A stretch of DNA of 12,484 nucleotides from Bacteroidota bacterium. Its GTDB lineage: Bacteria > Bacteroidota > Ignavibacteria > UBA10030 > BY39. Below are positions 1 through 8,566 of the stretch, in pieces. Location: positions 1 to 12,484 of the forward strand of contig JAHJRJ010000072.1 of assembly GCA_018830765.1 (NCBI GenBank), read 5' to 3'. The position numbers were made by a program, and so were the translations under genes. The notes under the pieces were generated by a model. It had not been told where the DNA came from. It made no database searches and saw only the letters and a list, made by a program, of their open reading frames with translations. Numbering within the stretch: the first letter of the stretch is position 1; every line of letters starts with the position of its first letter.

Positions 1-2260
1 ATCCCTTTATACCGTTTTTAAGGTCGAAGATTTTAATTGGAGTGTAGAATTTTTTTATACCGTGTCCGGTAGTAATATTTTGTGCATCCTGGAAAGCCGG
101 GTCTGACACTCGGTAAATACGATAACCTTCAAAATCTTTTCCTACGCCGCCGATATTGTGGATATAAGTATCGAATGAACTTTCGGCAATATCGTCCCAA
201 TACAAAGTAACTCTATTATCGCCCGGCACGGCTGTTAGAGTTGGAATTAATGGTGCTTTTGCAAACTGATAATCGTTATTATAAGTTTCTTGAGCAAGAT
301 GGCGTTTTCTTAAAATTTCTTTTTTTCTAAACATAGCGTTCGGGTCCGGGACAGGTCCGTTTGCAAGAAGGACAGCGAGAGATATCGGTTCAGTTTGTCC
401 AGACTTTAAAGGAAAGAATCCTGAAGATACAAACAGATCATATTCTCCGTAATTTCCCAAAAGAGGATCATAAAATTTCCCCGGTATCATAAAATCGAAC
501 CACAGTTGAGCATCTTTGACGGTGTTAATATTTAATGATCCAGCCGGAATGTACTGTGCATTGGTAATTCCTATCTGATCAGTTTCTGAAACATCTGTAA
601 CGTCAATATTAGGTTCGCCGGGTAAACCAAAACGTGCTCCAGATGTAGGTTTGCCGTCTCCTTCACCGAAATCTCCAGTATCGGGAACTCCGTCCAATCC
701 GACATCGTCTGTAAGAGGATTCCAGTCACCGTCGTCATCAATCCCATTGTCTCGGGCTTCGTCTATCATCTCGTCGATGCCTTCATCCATAAATTCATCG
801 ATGGCGCCGTTGTTGTCGTTGTCTTTTCCATCTGCATATTTTTTACCGAGGTCGGTTTGTCGGACGTTGTAAAGAATGATATTGCTTCCGGGCACTTCAT
901 ATCTAAAGTAAGGTGAATCTTGTGCGGCTATATTAATAATCTGTTGAGTAATGGTTGGACTGTTAGTTTCACCGTTTCCATTGTCATCTATATAATTTTT
1001 AAAAGCTTTGCCTACAGTAGATGCATCAACAAGAATCAAGTGTACTCTACCTTTCTGAAGGGTATCCTGCTCTGGAAAAGGAGGCCATCTTTTCCATTGA
1101 TCAGATTGAACTAATGAAACCATGTCGTTAGTGATTGTCGGGCTTCCTGCTTCTGCGTTGTTGTTATCGTCAATACGATCAGCGAAAGTTACACCAACCT
1201 GATAACCGAATGGGATATGAGTTTGGTTTTCGTCAATAAGACCGTTGCCATTGTCATCAATTAGGTTGTCCGGAATTTCTCCTACCAACATACTTGCCGT
1301 TACTTTCCGGCCTAAAGTCTCGCCATCACCATCGTTATCAATTCTGTCGATTGCATTACCAGGAGTTTCGAGAAATGTAACGGCAACAATACCTACAGGA
1401 TTATTGCCGAATTGGGGGGCTTTGTGGTCTTTATCGTAGCTCCAGGCAATATCTTGAATAAGGTCAAACTCAGACCAATCGTCTTGAGAATCACCATCGC
1501 CACCGACAAAATCGGCATACCAGAGAGTGACAGCAACTTTAGTTATATCTTTTGTTCCGTCGTTCTTAACATAGTTTAACAGGTAAAGAGCGTCGTTGAC
1601 GAGGACTTGATTCCAAGCCAAAGTCCTAACATCAACAAGAATTCCTAAACCCTTGCGTGTTAAGTCAGTTGTATCTGGGAAATAATCAAAACGATAGTAT
1701 CTGTCGTCAGAGGCGCGGAAAAACATTTCTTGATCTGCATTGAATATATTTTTCCCGAAATACCCGTTCCAGCTTCCTCGCCAACCAGGGTCGACTTGAT
1801 CACCCAACCTATCGGGCCAGAATGGGGGCCATGTTTCTTTATCAACACTTGTTGCAACTTCCTGCCGATTAGGATTGTAGTAACCGGGTACGGGTTCCAA
1901 GTTCCAGGTTTTTCCTTCTGGGGAAGTTCGATAGTTTCCAACGTCAACTATTTTTTGTATAGTTCCCGTATTATCTATAACTTCTCCGCCAACAAAGAGC
2001 ACTGTCATTGCTAAATATACTTGACCAGTGTTTTTTGGCCACTCATAAGGGGTTTGAACAGAGTAAGGAAATTCTCCGCCCGTGCGGCCAGTTACACAGA
2101 AATTATGGATTGTAGTTCTAATATTATTTCCTTCCATTTGACCTTTTGCACGATACTTGGGATCACCTCTTTCTTTCCCCGGTATATATTGCGCCAGAGC
2201 GCCTGTGCAAATTAAAAATATCAGGATCGCATGCAGTGTAATTTTCAAAATTCTGTTCAT
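1..2260 (-). CDS. Large secreted protein with Asp/Asn calcium-loop-like repeats and FnIII-like segment (3' end outside window)
   Basis: The reading frame is open from the ATG at 2260 to the window edge: 753 whole codons, no stop, so the C-terminus is missing. Residues 1-24 are a signal peptide (basic MNR, a hydrophobic run, then GALAQ). The early part contains GNNIRTTIHN and EWPKNTGQVYLA, a style I associate with uncharacterised secreted proteins of Ignavibacteria, Caldithrix and KSB1-type bacteria; this is recollection, not a search. From about residue 303 it has repeated acidic loops: IDNDGDGE, LIDDNGNGLIDEN (about 332-344), RIDDNNNAE (about 361-370), YIDDNGNGE (about 421-430), KDNDNNGAIDE (about 476-487), and an Asp/Gly-rich run to about 538. 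They resemble EF-hand or thrombospondin-3 calcium loops. About residues 667-725 (VTLYWDD, then FEGYRIYR) look like a fibronectin-III domain. An AAGGAG ribosome binding site (2270-2275) lies nine bases before the ATG. It follows the receptor gene by 32 bases. A surface or secreted structural role is inferred; the specific function is unknown. Confidence 0.85.
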   Translation of the reverse strand, partial: MNRILKITLHAILIFLICTGALAQYIPGKERGDPKYRAKGQMEGNNIRTTIHNFCVTGRTGGEFPYSVQTPYEWPKNTGQVYLAMTVLFVGGEVIDNTGTIQKIVDVGNYRTSPEGKTWNLEPVPGYYNPNRQEVATSVDKETWPPFWPDRLGDQVDPGWRGSWNGYFGKNIFNADQEMFFRASDDRYYRFDYFPDTTDLTRKGLGILVDVRTLAWNQVLVNDALYLLNYVKNDGTKDITKVAVTLWYADFVGGDGDSQDDWSEFDLIQDIAWSYDKDHKAPQFGNNPVGIVAVTFLETPGNAIDRIDNDGDGETLGRKVTASMLVGEIPDNLIDDNGNGLIDENQTHIPFGYQVGVTFADRIDDNNNAEAGSPTITNDMVSLVQSDQWKRWPPFPEQDTLQKGRVHLILVDASTVGKAFKNYIDDNGNGETNSPTITQQIINIAAQDSPYFRYEVPGSNIILYNVRQTDLGKKYADGKDNDNNGAIDEFMDEGIDEMIDEARDNGIDDDGDWNPLTDDVGLDGVPDTGDFGEGDGKPTSGARFGLPGEPNIDVTDVSETDQIGITNAQYIPAGSLNINTVKDAQLWFDFMIPGKFYDPLLGNYGEYDLFVSSGFFPLKSGQTEPISLAVLLANGPVPDPNAMFRKKEILRKRHLAQETYNNDYQFAKAPLIPTLTAVPGDNRVTLYWDDIAESSFDTYIHNIGGVGKDFEGYRIYRVSDPAFQDAQNITTGHGIKKFYTPIKIFDLKNGIKG

Positions 2261-2292
2261 TTATTTCTTCTCCTTTTTAGTCTAATTTATCT

Positions 2293-4968
2293 TTAGAACG
2301 AAATCTCTAAACCCATTTGTATATTACGTGGTTCGGCATAATGCCATGGGTATCTCAGGTATTCGATAACTGTGTTCGGACGTTTCGGGTCAGGACCGAT
2401 GTTCTTGGCTTCGGTTGTATAATCGGGTTTGCCCGTATCTCCAAAAACGTTTATAACGGTTCTATCGTCAAGCAAGTTGAATATTCTGATGTATGCAGTC
2501 GTGTTTAAAGCCCACAGAGAAAACGATTTGTGGAGTTTTAAATCCATATTAAATTGCGGAGGCCTTAACCGGCTGTTGCGCTGTAAACCGGATGTTATTC
2601 CACGATCCGCAGTGTATTGTGTAATCGACGGAGTGTAGGGCAATCCCGTGCCGTATCTTGTTAATAAACTCGCACCCATATCGCCCGTTCCGACGAAAAT
2701 ATTAAAGTTCAACATATGTCTTTGATCCCAATCCATCGGTATGAGAAAAAGTGTAGGTTCGCCTTCGCCCAACTGCGCAAAGTATTCGTCTTCGGGACTC
2801 GAGTTGCTTCCTTCGGCTATTTGATAAGTATAATTCAGGTCGAGGGAGTAATAGTTGCTCATGCGTTTGCTGAAGCTTAAGGTTATTCCTTTTACGTTCG
2901 AGTAATCTTTATTTATATAAAAAGAGTAAGTGACTAAATTTCTTGTTGCAATAAAAGGTCCGGCTGTTATCCAGTTTCGTATATCCCGATAAAATCCAGT
3001 CACATCCATTAAGAACTCGTCCAGAAATTCTTGCCTAAATCCTATTTCATACATGACTGTTTTCTGAGGTTCCAAATTGGGATTGCCGTAAACCCCATAT
3101 TTGCTTCCGGTTTCTGGGACTTTATATTCTCCTCTATTGTATAGATACTGGAAGGATGGAATTTGGAGAAAATGTCCGTAAGAAAAATGGACCACACCAC
3201 TGACGCTAATTGGATAAGCTATACCAAATCGCGGACTAATTTGATATTTTGGCTTTGAATTTTTATAGAAGTATGGCTCTCTATCTTTTAGACTTAACGT
3301 GTCAAGTCCTGGCCTTAATGGTATGTTAATATTGGGATCTGTTGGGTCAACAAGCACTTTACCTTTTGCATCGAAGTAATCTAAACGCAACCCTAAATTG
3401 ATGATTACACTCTCGTACTCGATTTTGTCTTGTATATACGCAGAGAACTCGAAAGGTTCATTGTTGTATTTTGTTCTGTTGGGTGAGTTCTCATCGGGAA
3501 TCGATGGGCGGAAAGGCTCTACAGGAATATTGTTTATACGGAGTGGTTCCAAAGTGTAGTCGTCGAATTTCAGTGTGTGGAATTTTGTTTCCAATCCAAA
3601 CTTTATCAGGTGATTTTCAGCTACCTGGCTTGTGAGGTCGGCTTTTGCTAGAAAACTATTTGTTTCCCTGAAGAATCGATGCAGGTCGGTTCCTTTTGTT
3701 CTAAAAGCATAACTTATTGTATTTAACGAATCCGGATGTAAGTATTTCGAGTCGTCCCAGTCTTTATAAAGGTATTCATTAAAATCTCTAAAGAAGTAAG
3801 AAGCTTTCACTGTATAGAAAGTTGAGGATGAAAGCATGTGGTTAATTGTAAATGTGCTATTGTAGCTGTTTGAGTATTTGAATACGTTCCCATCGGGCGC
3901 CCAACGGAAGCTGTGATTATAATCCTGGAAATCTTCTTTTGAATAGAGTAATTCACCGTTGAGTTTTAAATTCGAAAGCGCTTGTAATCCTATATTAGCT
4001 TGCCCTATGTATGTTTTGCGCCAGTTCATTGGTACAATTTTGCCGTCCGATTTTTCGCCTGTTGTTGTATATCTGCGTTCTCCATAAAGAAAACCGTCGT
4101 CGTAATTGTATCTTGCATTAACAAAGAATGACAATTTATCACTCGTGAGCGGAAAAGGGCCGCTCAAACTGCCCTGAAAATTATAGCTCGCAAAAGGATT
4201 ATAACGATCCACATGCGGAAAGTAAGATGTAAAATTGCTTAAATGATCGCTGTTGTATATGTTCAGGCTTCCAAAGTATTTCCTGCCTCCTTCTTTAGTT
4301 ACTGTATTTACAATGCCCGACATTGCATTTCCATATTCTGCGTTAAATGTTCCGCTGATAACTTGCAGTTCTTGTACACTGCTGTTATCGATCCTTATTC
4401 CCTGACTGTTATCGTATGGGTCGGTGATTGAAACGCCGTTAACCCAGTAAGCTATTTCTGTTGTTCTACCTCCGCGGATATGAAGACCGCCAGCTGCATC
4501 TTTAGTTACACCGGTTTGAAGTTCAAGCACCTGGGATAATTCCGCAACAGGGAGAGAATTAATTTTATCGGAAGAAACAGTTGCTTGGCTTGATGTTATG
4601 TCTTTTTTCAAAGCCTCGACACGGCCTTCTACAACTACGGCTTCGAGTTCGATGGGTGTTTCGGTTAATTCAAAATCCCTTGTCGTTGTCAGATCAATTG
4701 ATATGGGAACATTCTCCATAATAACAGGTTGGTAACCGATATATTGTACTTTTACTTTGTATTTTCCGGGTGGAATATTTAAGATTACATAGTTGCCGTT
4801 AATATCGGTTGCCGCGCCTAAAGTAGTTCCGTCAATAAGTATATTAACGCTGATTAAAGGTTCTTTGCTCTTTTTATCTATAACTTTGCCGGTTAATTTT
4901 CCGGTAGTTCCTGCCCATAAGTAACTTGTAGTAAGTATCGTTAATAAAATTATTAGCAATTTTCTCAT
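2293..4968 (-). CDS. TonB-dependent outer-membrane receptor with N-terminal carboxypeptidase-regulatory-like domain
   Basis: The product is 891 residues from the ATG at 4968. A TTG/ATG start at 4983/4980 is also in frame, but GGAGA at 4974-4978 sits five bases before the 4968 ATG, which directly begins the signal peptide (MRKLLIILL to YLWA). In this numbering, residues 22-100 form a carboxypeptidase-regulatory-like beta-sandwich (GKLTGKVIDKKSKEPL, then DGTTLGAATDINGNY). Residues 125-230 are the plug (LHIRGGRTTEIAYWVNG, VISGTFNAEYGNAMSG). The rest is a 22-strand-type barrel with alternating aromatic strands, ending in a C-terminal Phe (LEISF) as expected for BAM-assembled proteins. Such receptors import ligands across the outer membrane using TonB-ExbBD energy; the substrate cannot be read from the sequence. 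No SusD partner lies in the window, so this is not a canonical SusCD pair. The gene lies 11 bases after the foldase gene, so the two may be translationally coupled, and 32 bases before the secreted-protein gene. Confidence 0.93.
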   Translation of the reverse strand: MRKLLIILLTILTTSYLWAGTTGKLTGKVIDKKSKEPLISVNILIDGTTLGAATDINGNYVILNIPPGKYKVKVQYIGYQPVIMENVPISIDLTTTRDFELTETPIELEAVVVEGRVEALKKDITSSQATVSSDKINSLPVAELSQVLELQTGVTKDAAGGLHIRGGRTTEIAYWVNGVSITDPYDNSQGIRIDNSSVQELQVISGTFNAEYGNAMSGIVNTVTKEGGRKYFGSLNIYNSDHLSNFTSYFPHVDRYNPFASYNFQGSLSGPFPLTSDKLSFFVNARYNYDDGFLYGERRYTTTGEKSDGKIVPMNWRKTYIGQANIGLQALSNLKLNGELLYSKEDFQDYNHSFRWAPDGNVFKYSNSYNSTFTINHMLSSSTFYTVKASYFFRDFNEYLYKDWDDSKYLHPDSLNTISYAFRTKGTDLHRFFRETNSFLAKADLTSQVAENHLIKFGLETKFHTLKFDDYTLEPLRINNIPVEPFRPSIPDENSPNRTKYNNEPFEFSAYIQDKIEYESVIINLGLRLDYFDAKGKVLVDPTDPNINIPLRPGLDTLSLKDREPYFYKNSKPKYQISPRFGIAYPISVSGVVHFSYGHFLQIPSFQYLYNRGEYKVPETGSKYGVYGNPNLEPQKTVMYEIGFRQEFLDEFLMDVTGFYRDIRNWITAGPFIATRNLVTYSFYINKDYSNVKGITLSFSKRMSNYYSLDLNYTYQIAEGSNSSPEDEYFAQLGEGEPTLFLIPMDWDQRHMLNFNIFVGTGDMGASLLTRYGTGLPYTPSITQYTADRGITSGLQRNSRLRPPQFNMDLKLHKSFSLWALNTTAYIRIFNLLDDRTVINVFGDTGKPDYTTEAKNIGPDPKRPNTVIEYLRYPWHYAEPRNIQMGLEISF

Positions 4969-4973
4969 AATAG

Positions 4974-4978
4974 TCTCC
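4974..4978 (-). promoter_or_regulatory. Ribosome binding site deciding the receptor start
   Basis: GGAGA lies five bases upstream of the ATG at 4968 and immediately after the TGA stop of the foldase gene (4980-4982), which itself overlaps an upstream in-frame ATG (TGATGGAG). The placement favours 4968 as the start and suggests translational coupling. Confidence 0.6.
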
Positions 4979-4979
4979 A

Positions 4980-6650
4980 TCAAAATTTATAATTAGTTAA
5001 TGTGCTTTCGTCAACTTGTATATTCACCTTTTTCCAGAGATTTTCAATATAATCCATTATAATTTTATTTCGCTGTTCGAGCTTCAAAGCTTGCGACACC
5101 TGGTCTTTGGTTACATTAAAATCCTTAGGTTTACCCGGCTTTCTGTCTAAAACCTTGAATAATCCGTAAATATTTCCTATCGCAATTGGCCCAATTATTT
5201 CACTTATCGGGCTGTTCCAAAATTTTTCTTTCAGCATCCCAAATCTCGATAAAGGCGCATATCCCATAACTCCGTTATTTTCCGCCGACCATTTTCTGAT
5301 CGAGTATTGTTTGGCTAATATCCCAAACTCGCCTCCATTATCGAGTAACAGTCTGATACTGTCGGCAAGACTTTTATCTGTTACGATAATTTCCTGGACG
5401 TTTAATTCGTCTTCCGATGAAAATAGATGAAGGTTTTCTTTGTAGTAATTGTGTATTAATGAATCTGGAATTTCGGTTCTATCTGCTATCTCGTTTTTCT
5501 TGTATTTGAGTAAAATATACTCATTTAGATTTTTATATGCATCTTTGACAACGGGTAGTGTATCGTAACCTTTCGATTTTGCTATTCCGAGTAATTTATC
5601 CTGCACGATAAACCCTTCGATCGCTGACGTTAACTTGTCGAATGAAATTATTTTTTCTTTATGATAAATTGGGAGTTCATTTATTCGTTTGAGTATTTCC
5701 GATTGCGTGTACGATTTGCCTTCATATTTAGCGCATAATAAAGATGAGGTTTTTAGTTTCCGATTTTCAATGCTTGATAATTGTGTTTCCGTCAAAGACA
5801 AAAATAATTCTTTGATGTTCTCATCATTGAAGGTTGTTTTTTTACGATTGTAGATTTTGTTCAGGTAATCTCTCTCGGATGTTTTCTTCTTTTTAATTTT
5901 AAGCGCTCTTTCTAAGTGCGATTTTTTTTGAATAAACTCCGTTTCTGTAAGCAACGGATGTGAAACGCGATCTTCCAGCTTGATTATACTGTATCCATAA
6001 GTAGTTTTTACGGGATGAGAAATCTCGCCGATGTTAAGCGAATAAGCAGCATCCTCAAATGCAGGATCCATATCGCCCCAAGAAAAGTAGCCCAAGTATC
6101 CTCCGTTATTCCTAAGCGTCGAATCAGTGAATATCTGAGCGGCAAGAAAATCAAAATCAATTCCGATTTTTAATAACTCAAACAAGTTATTGGCTTCTTC
6201 TTCGGTAGTTGCGTAGAGATGACGGGCGGCAATATTTTCGTTCGACCTTAAAAAGGCATCTCTAAGTTCATCGTCGGTAACGGTAATCTTTGCATAAACC
6301 TCTTGATTCTTGAGATAAGCTAATATCGTTTGTTTTTTAGACCATCCTATTTCGTCTTTAAAGTTTTTGTCATTCAATATCTTGCTGTTATCGTCGTAAT
6401 GGGTCAGCAATGTTTCGTTAATCATGTTGTTTAGAATAGACCTGCGTGTAAACGGATTGTCTTTTATGCCTGTGGCATTTAAATAATTAAAGTATCTTTC
6501 AGAAAATTCGCCAAGTAAAATTTTGTAATTTCCTACTATAACTATAGGTTTGTCATTTGGCAGGTTGGAATTTAGATGATAAGAATAAATAAGATTATGG
6601 AATATTATAAACGGTAAGACATAGAAATATAATTTGAATTTACGTGTCAT
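4980..6650 (-). CDS. Periplasmic parvulin-type (PpiC/SurA-like) foldase with two rotamase domains
   Basis: The product is 556 residues with an N-terminal hydrophobic export signal (about residues 5-23, LYFYVLPFIIFHNLIYS). A helical chaperone-like region occupies about 35-135. The first parvulin domain spans about 141-228 (AARHLYATTEEEA, GGYLGYFSWGDMDPAFEDA, YGYSIIKLEDR). A helical linker follows, then a second parvulin domain at about 412-505 (LNVQEIIVTD, NNGVMGYAPLSRFGML, PISEIIGPI). This SurA/PrsA/PpiD-like layout is known for folding outer-membrane or secreted proteins. The first domain keeps the first active-site His (H144) but has Ser where family members usually have the second (GYS instead of GYH). 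The second domain has Gln at the first position (Q419) and lacks the GYH motif. Chaperone activity may therefore matter more than isomerase activity. It lies directly upstream of the receptor gene, a likely client. The start is supported by the signal sequence; the ribosome binding site is weak (AAGG only two bases from the ATG). Confidence 0.87.
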   Translation of the reverse strand: MTRKFKLYFYVLPFIIFHNLIYSYHLNSNLPNDKPIVIVGNYKILLGEFSERYFNYLNATGIKDNPFTRRSILNNMINETLLTHYDDNSKILNDKNFKDEIGWSKKQTILAYLKNQEVYAKITVTDDELRDAFLRSNENIAARHLYATTEEEANNLFELLKIGIDFDFLAAQIFTDSTLRNNGGYLGYFSWGDMDPAFEDAAYSLNIGEISHPVKTTYGYSIIKLEDRVSHPLLTETEFIQKKSHLERALKIKKKKTSERDYLNKIYNRKKTTFNDENIKELFLSLTETQLSSIENRKLKTSSLLCAKYEGKSYTQSEILKRINELPIYHKEKIISFDKLTSAIEGFIVQDKLLGIAKSKGYDTLPVVKDAYKNLNEYILLKYKKNEIADRTEIPDSLIHNYYKENLHLFSSEDELNVQEIIVTDKSLADSIRLLLDNGGEFGILAKQYSIRKWSAENNGVMGYAPLSRFGMLKEKFWNSPISEIIGPIAIGNIYGLFKVLDRKPGKPKDFNVTKDQVSQALKLEQRNKIIMDYIENLWKKVNIQVDESTLTNYKF

Positions 6651-6670
6651 AACCTTGAAAATAATTTTCC

Positions 6671-6690
6671 TTTATTCAGTCTTGAATAAA
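6671..6690 (-). other. A+T-rich hairpin between the amylase and foldase genes
   Basis: TTTATTCA and TGAATAAA form a perfect eight-pair stem around a four-base loop in the 58-base gap. There is no G+C-rich stem and no clean U tract after it on the minus strand, so it is at best a weak terminator, attenuator or mRNA-stability element. Transcription probably continues into the foldase gene. Confidence 0.35.
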
Positions 6691-6708
6691 TATACAATAA
6701 GCATTTGA

Positions 6709-8556
6709 CTATTTCAAGCAATATATCGCGCCGGATTTAGGTTCTAAATTGAATTCTATTGTGTCGTTCTGAGATTGTATCTTACGCTCGTCGAGAACAC
6801 TATGCCATATATTATTTTCAACATTGTGAGGGTATGGCAATTTTAGAGATTTATTTTCAGACGAATTGTTTATACAGACCAAAACAATATCGTTTTCTAA
6901 TTTACGCTCAAAAACATATATATCAGATTTATCGTCCGTGTAAATAAACTTGAAAGTTCCTTTCGTAAGAGCCGGGTGGGATTTTCGAATATTTATTAAT
7001 TTATTGTAGTATTGAAATAAATCATTGTCAAAATAGACTTCCTCCTTCGGTCTTTTTCTACCGAACGGATGCGATTCTTCAGGTTCGTATATAATATCGT
7101 CCCAAACCATTGGCTTGCGTTCGTCGGGGTCGTCGCCTCCCCACATACCGGACTCGCTTCCGTAGTAAATCGACGGCGCGCCAACCGTTGTAAATTGGAA
7201 TAGCAAAACCAACTTCTGAATTTTTATTTCCTCTTCGTTTGGTTTGCGTACATTGTATGATCGATTGTCTTTAGCGCTCGCTTGATGGTCGTACCAGCGA
7301 TCAGGATTTACAATTATCGACGGCAACCTATCAGTGTCGTGACTGTCCAATGTGTTCATTTGTACTTGAGAGACATCCGGAGGGAATTGGTTGATAAGCT
7401 CGGTGACTCTTTTTGCAAACTCAGTGCTTGAGATTTTGTTTCTCTTGTCGGTAAAATAATTCAGGATAGGAACAGTGAGCCGGTAGTTCATCACAGCATC
7501 GAAAACATCGGCTTGAAGCCACGGCGCCGGGTCGAACATTTTGTTACTTCCCCAATCATCCCACCACACCTCACCAACCAGATACGACTCCGGGTTTATT
7601 TCACGTGTCCACTTTCTGAACTCTTTCCAGAAATTGATGTTGACCATATTCGCAACATCCAATCTCCATCCATCGATTCCGTCGGACGGGTCTCCGTCCC
7701 CGTTGGGATCCATCCATCGTTTAACGACTGCATAAATATGATCGCGAATAGGTTGCGCAAACCCATCAACGCTTTCTCTCAATTCAGGAAGCTCTCTTGC
7801 TCCATACCAGCCCTCATAATCAAACTCATCTTTCTTTGTTTTTGGGTCATCATATCTTTTGATTGTGAACCAATCTCTGTATTCGGAATTCGCCCCGTTT
7901 CGTTTTACATCTTTAAAAGCCCAAAACGTCATGCCGACATGGTTGAACACGCCGTCAATTATTATTTTTATATTTCGCTTATGACATTGATTAATAAGGT
8001 CAAGAAAAAGTAAATCGGCGGTTGTCCACTGCCAGGTTGTTGGGTCGACGGGATTTTCTTTTGACCAGATTTCTTTATCGCGTTCTGGAGCCGGTCCAAA
8101 GTTATCATCAATGTGATGATACATCGTTGCATCGTACTTATGGAGCGAGGGAGATTCAAAAACAGGATTCAAATAGATTGCTGTAATGCCAAAGTCGTGT
8201 AGGTAATCGAGTTTGTCTATAATACCTTGTATGTCTCCGCCGTATCGGCGCAATTGAGTATTATAGTAGAAGTCTTTACCGTTTTTCTTTTCCCAAGGCT
8301 GCAGCTTATACCAATCGCTGTTCCAAGGAGATATGCTCCACTCTGTAACCGGGTCGTGCGGCCATGACCCGTGGAGGTCGGAAATATTTGGATCGTTATT
8401 TGGGTCGCCATTTCGGAAGCGTTCGGGGAAGATTTGATACCAAATAGCTGTGCGAGCCCACTCTGGAACAAAGGTTTTATTATTTGTGGAATAAGAAGGA
8501 GTATAAAAAAATAATGATAGCGCTATGTAAAAAATAAACAGCTTTTGTGTGCTCAT
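6709..8556 (-). CDS. Secreted GH13 alpha-amylase family enzyme (neopullulanase/cyclomaltodextrinase-like)
   Basis: The product is 615 residues with a signal peptide of about 24 residues (MSTQKLFIFYIALSLFF to SYST). The catalytic (beta/alpha)8 barrel starts at WYQIFPERFRNGDP (39-52). All four GH13 signature regions are present: DGVFNH (201-206), GWRLDVAN (296-303, nucleophile D300), GEVWW (328-332, acid/base E329) and LDSHDTDR (403-410, with H406 and the transition-state stabiliser D407). LPELR (256-260) sits where neopullulanase-type members carry MPKLN. An acidic DPNGDGDPSDG loop (283-293) may bind calcium. The last roughly 80 residues are the usual C-terminal beta-sandwich. It should hydrolyse alpha-1,4 (possibly alpha-1,6) bonds in maltodextrins, pullulan or cyclodextrins; exact specificity cannot be read. 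Many neopullulanase-group enzymes are cytoplasmic, so the export signal is notable. A GAGGG ribosome binding site (8561-8565) lies four bases before the ATG. It directly follows the receptor remnant and precedes the foldase gene by 58 bases. Confidence 0.94.
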   Translation of the reverse strand: MSTQKLFIFYIALSLFFYTPSYSTNNKTFVPEWARTAIWYQIFPERFRNGDPNNDPNISDLHGSWPHDPVTEWSISPWNSDWYKLQPWEKKNGKDFYYNTQLRRYGGDIQGIIDKLDYLHDFGITAIYLNPVFESPSLHKYDATMYHHIDDNFGPAPERDKEIWSKENPVDPTTWQWTTADLLFLDLINQCHKRNIKIIIDGVFNHVGMTFWAFKDVKRNGANSEYRDWFTIKRYDDPKTKKDEFDYEGWYGARELPELRESVDGFAQPIRDHIYAVVKRWMDPNGDGDPSDGIDGWRLDVANMVNINFWKEFRKWTREINPESYLVGEVWWDDWGSNKMFDPAPWLQADVFDAVMNYRLTVPILNYFTDKRNKISSTEFAKRVTELINQFPPDVSQVQMNTLDSHDTDRLPSIIVNPDRWYDHQASAKDNRSYNVRKPNEEEIKIQKLVLLFQFTTVGAPSIYYGSESGMWGGDDPDERKPMVWDDIIYEPEESHPFGRKRPKEEVYFDNDLFQYYNKLINIRKSHPALTKGTFKFIYTDDKSDIYVFERKLENDIVLVCINNSSENKSLKLPYPHNVENNIWHSVLDERKIQSQNDTIEFNLEPKSGAIYCLK

Positions 8557-8566
8557 AAATCCCTCA

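Noticed and set aside
1660..2014. Overlapping open frames of about 95 codons on both strands
   Set aside because: They are shadows of the large secreted protein, whose frame is open without interruption from 2260 to the window edge.
2293..4968. SusC of a SusCD polysaccharide locus
   Set aside because: No SusD-like lipoprotein follows; the next gene is an acidic-loop secreted protein without a lipobox or SusD-like features.
7513..8013. 166-codon open frame on the plus strand
   Set aside because: It lies wholly antisense to the amylase catalytic core, which has all its signature motifs. It has no family resemblance or ribosome binding site.
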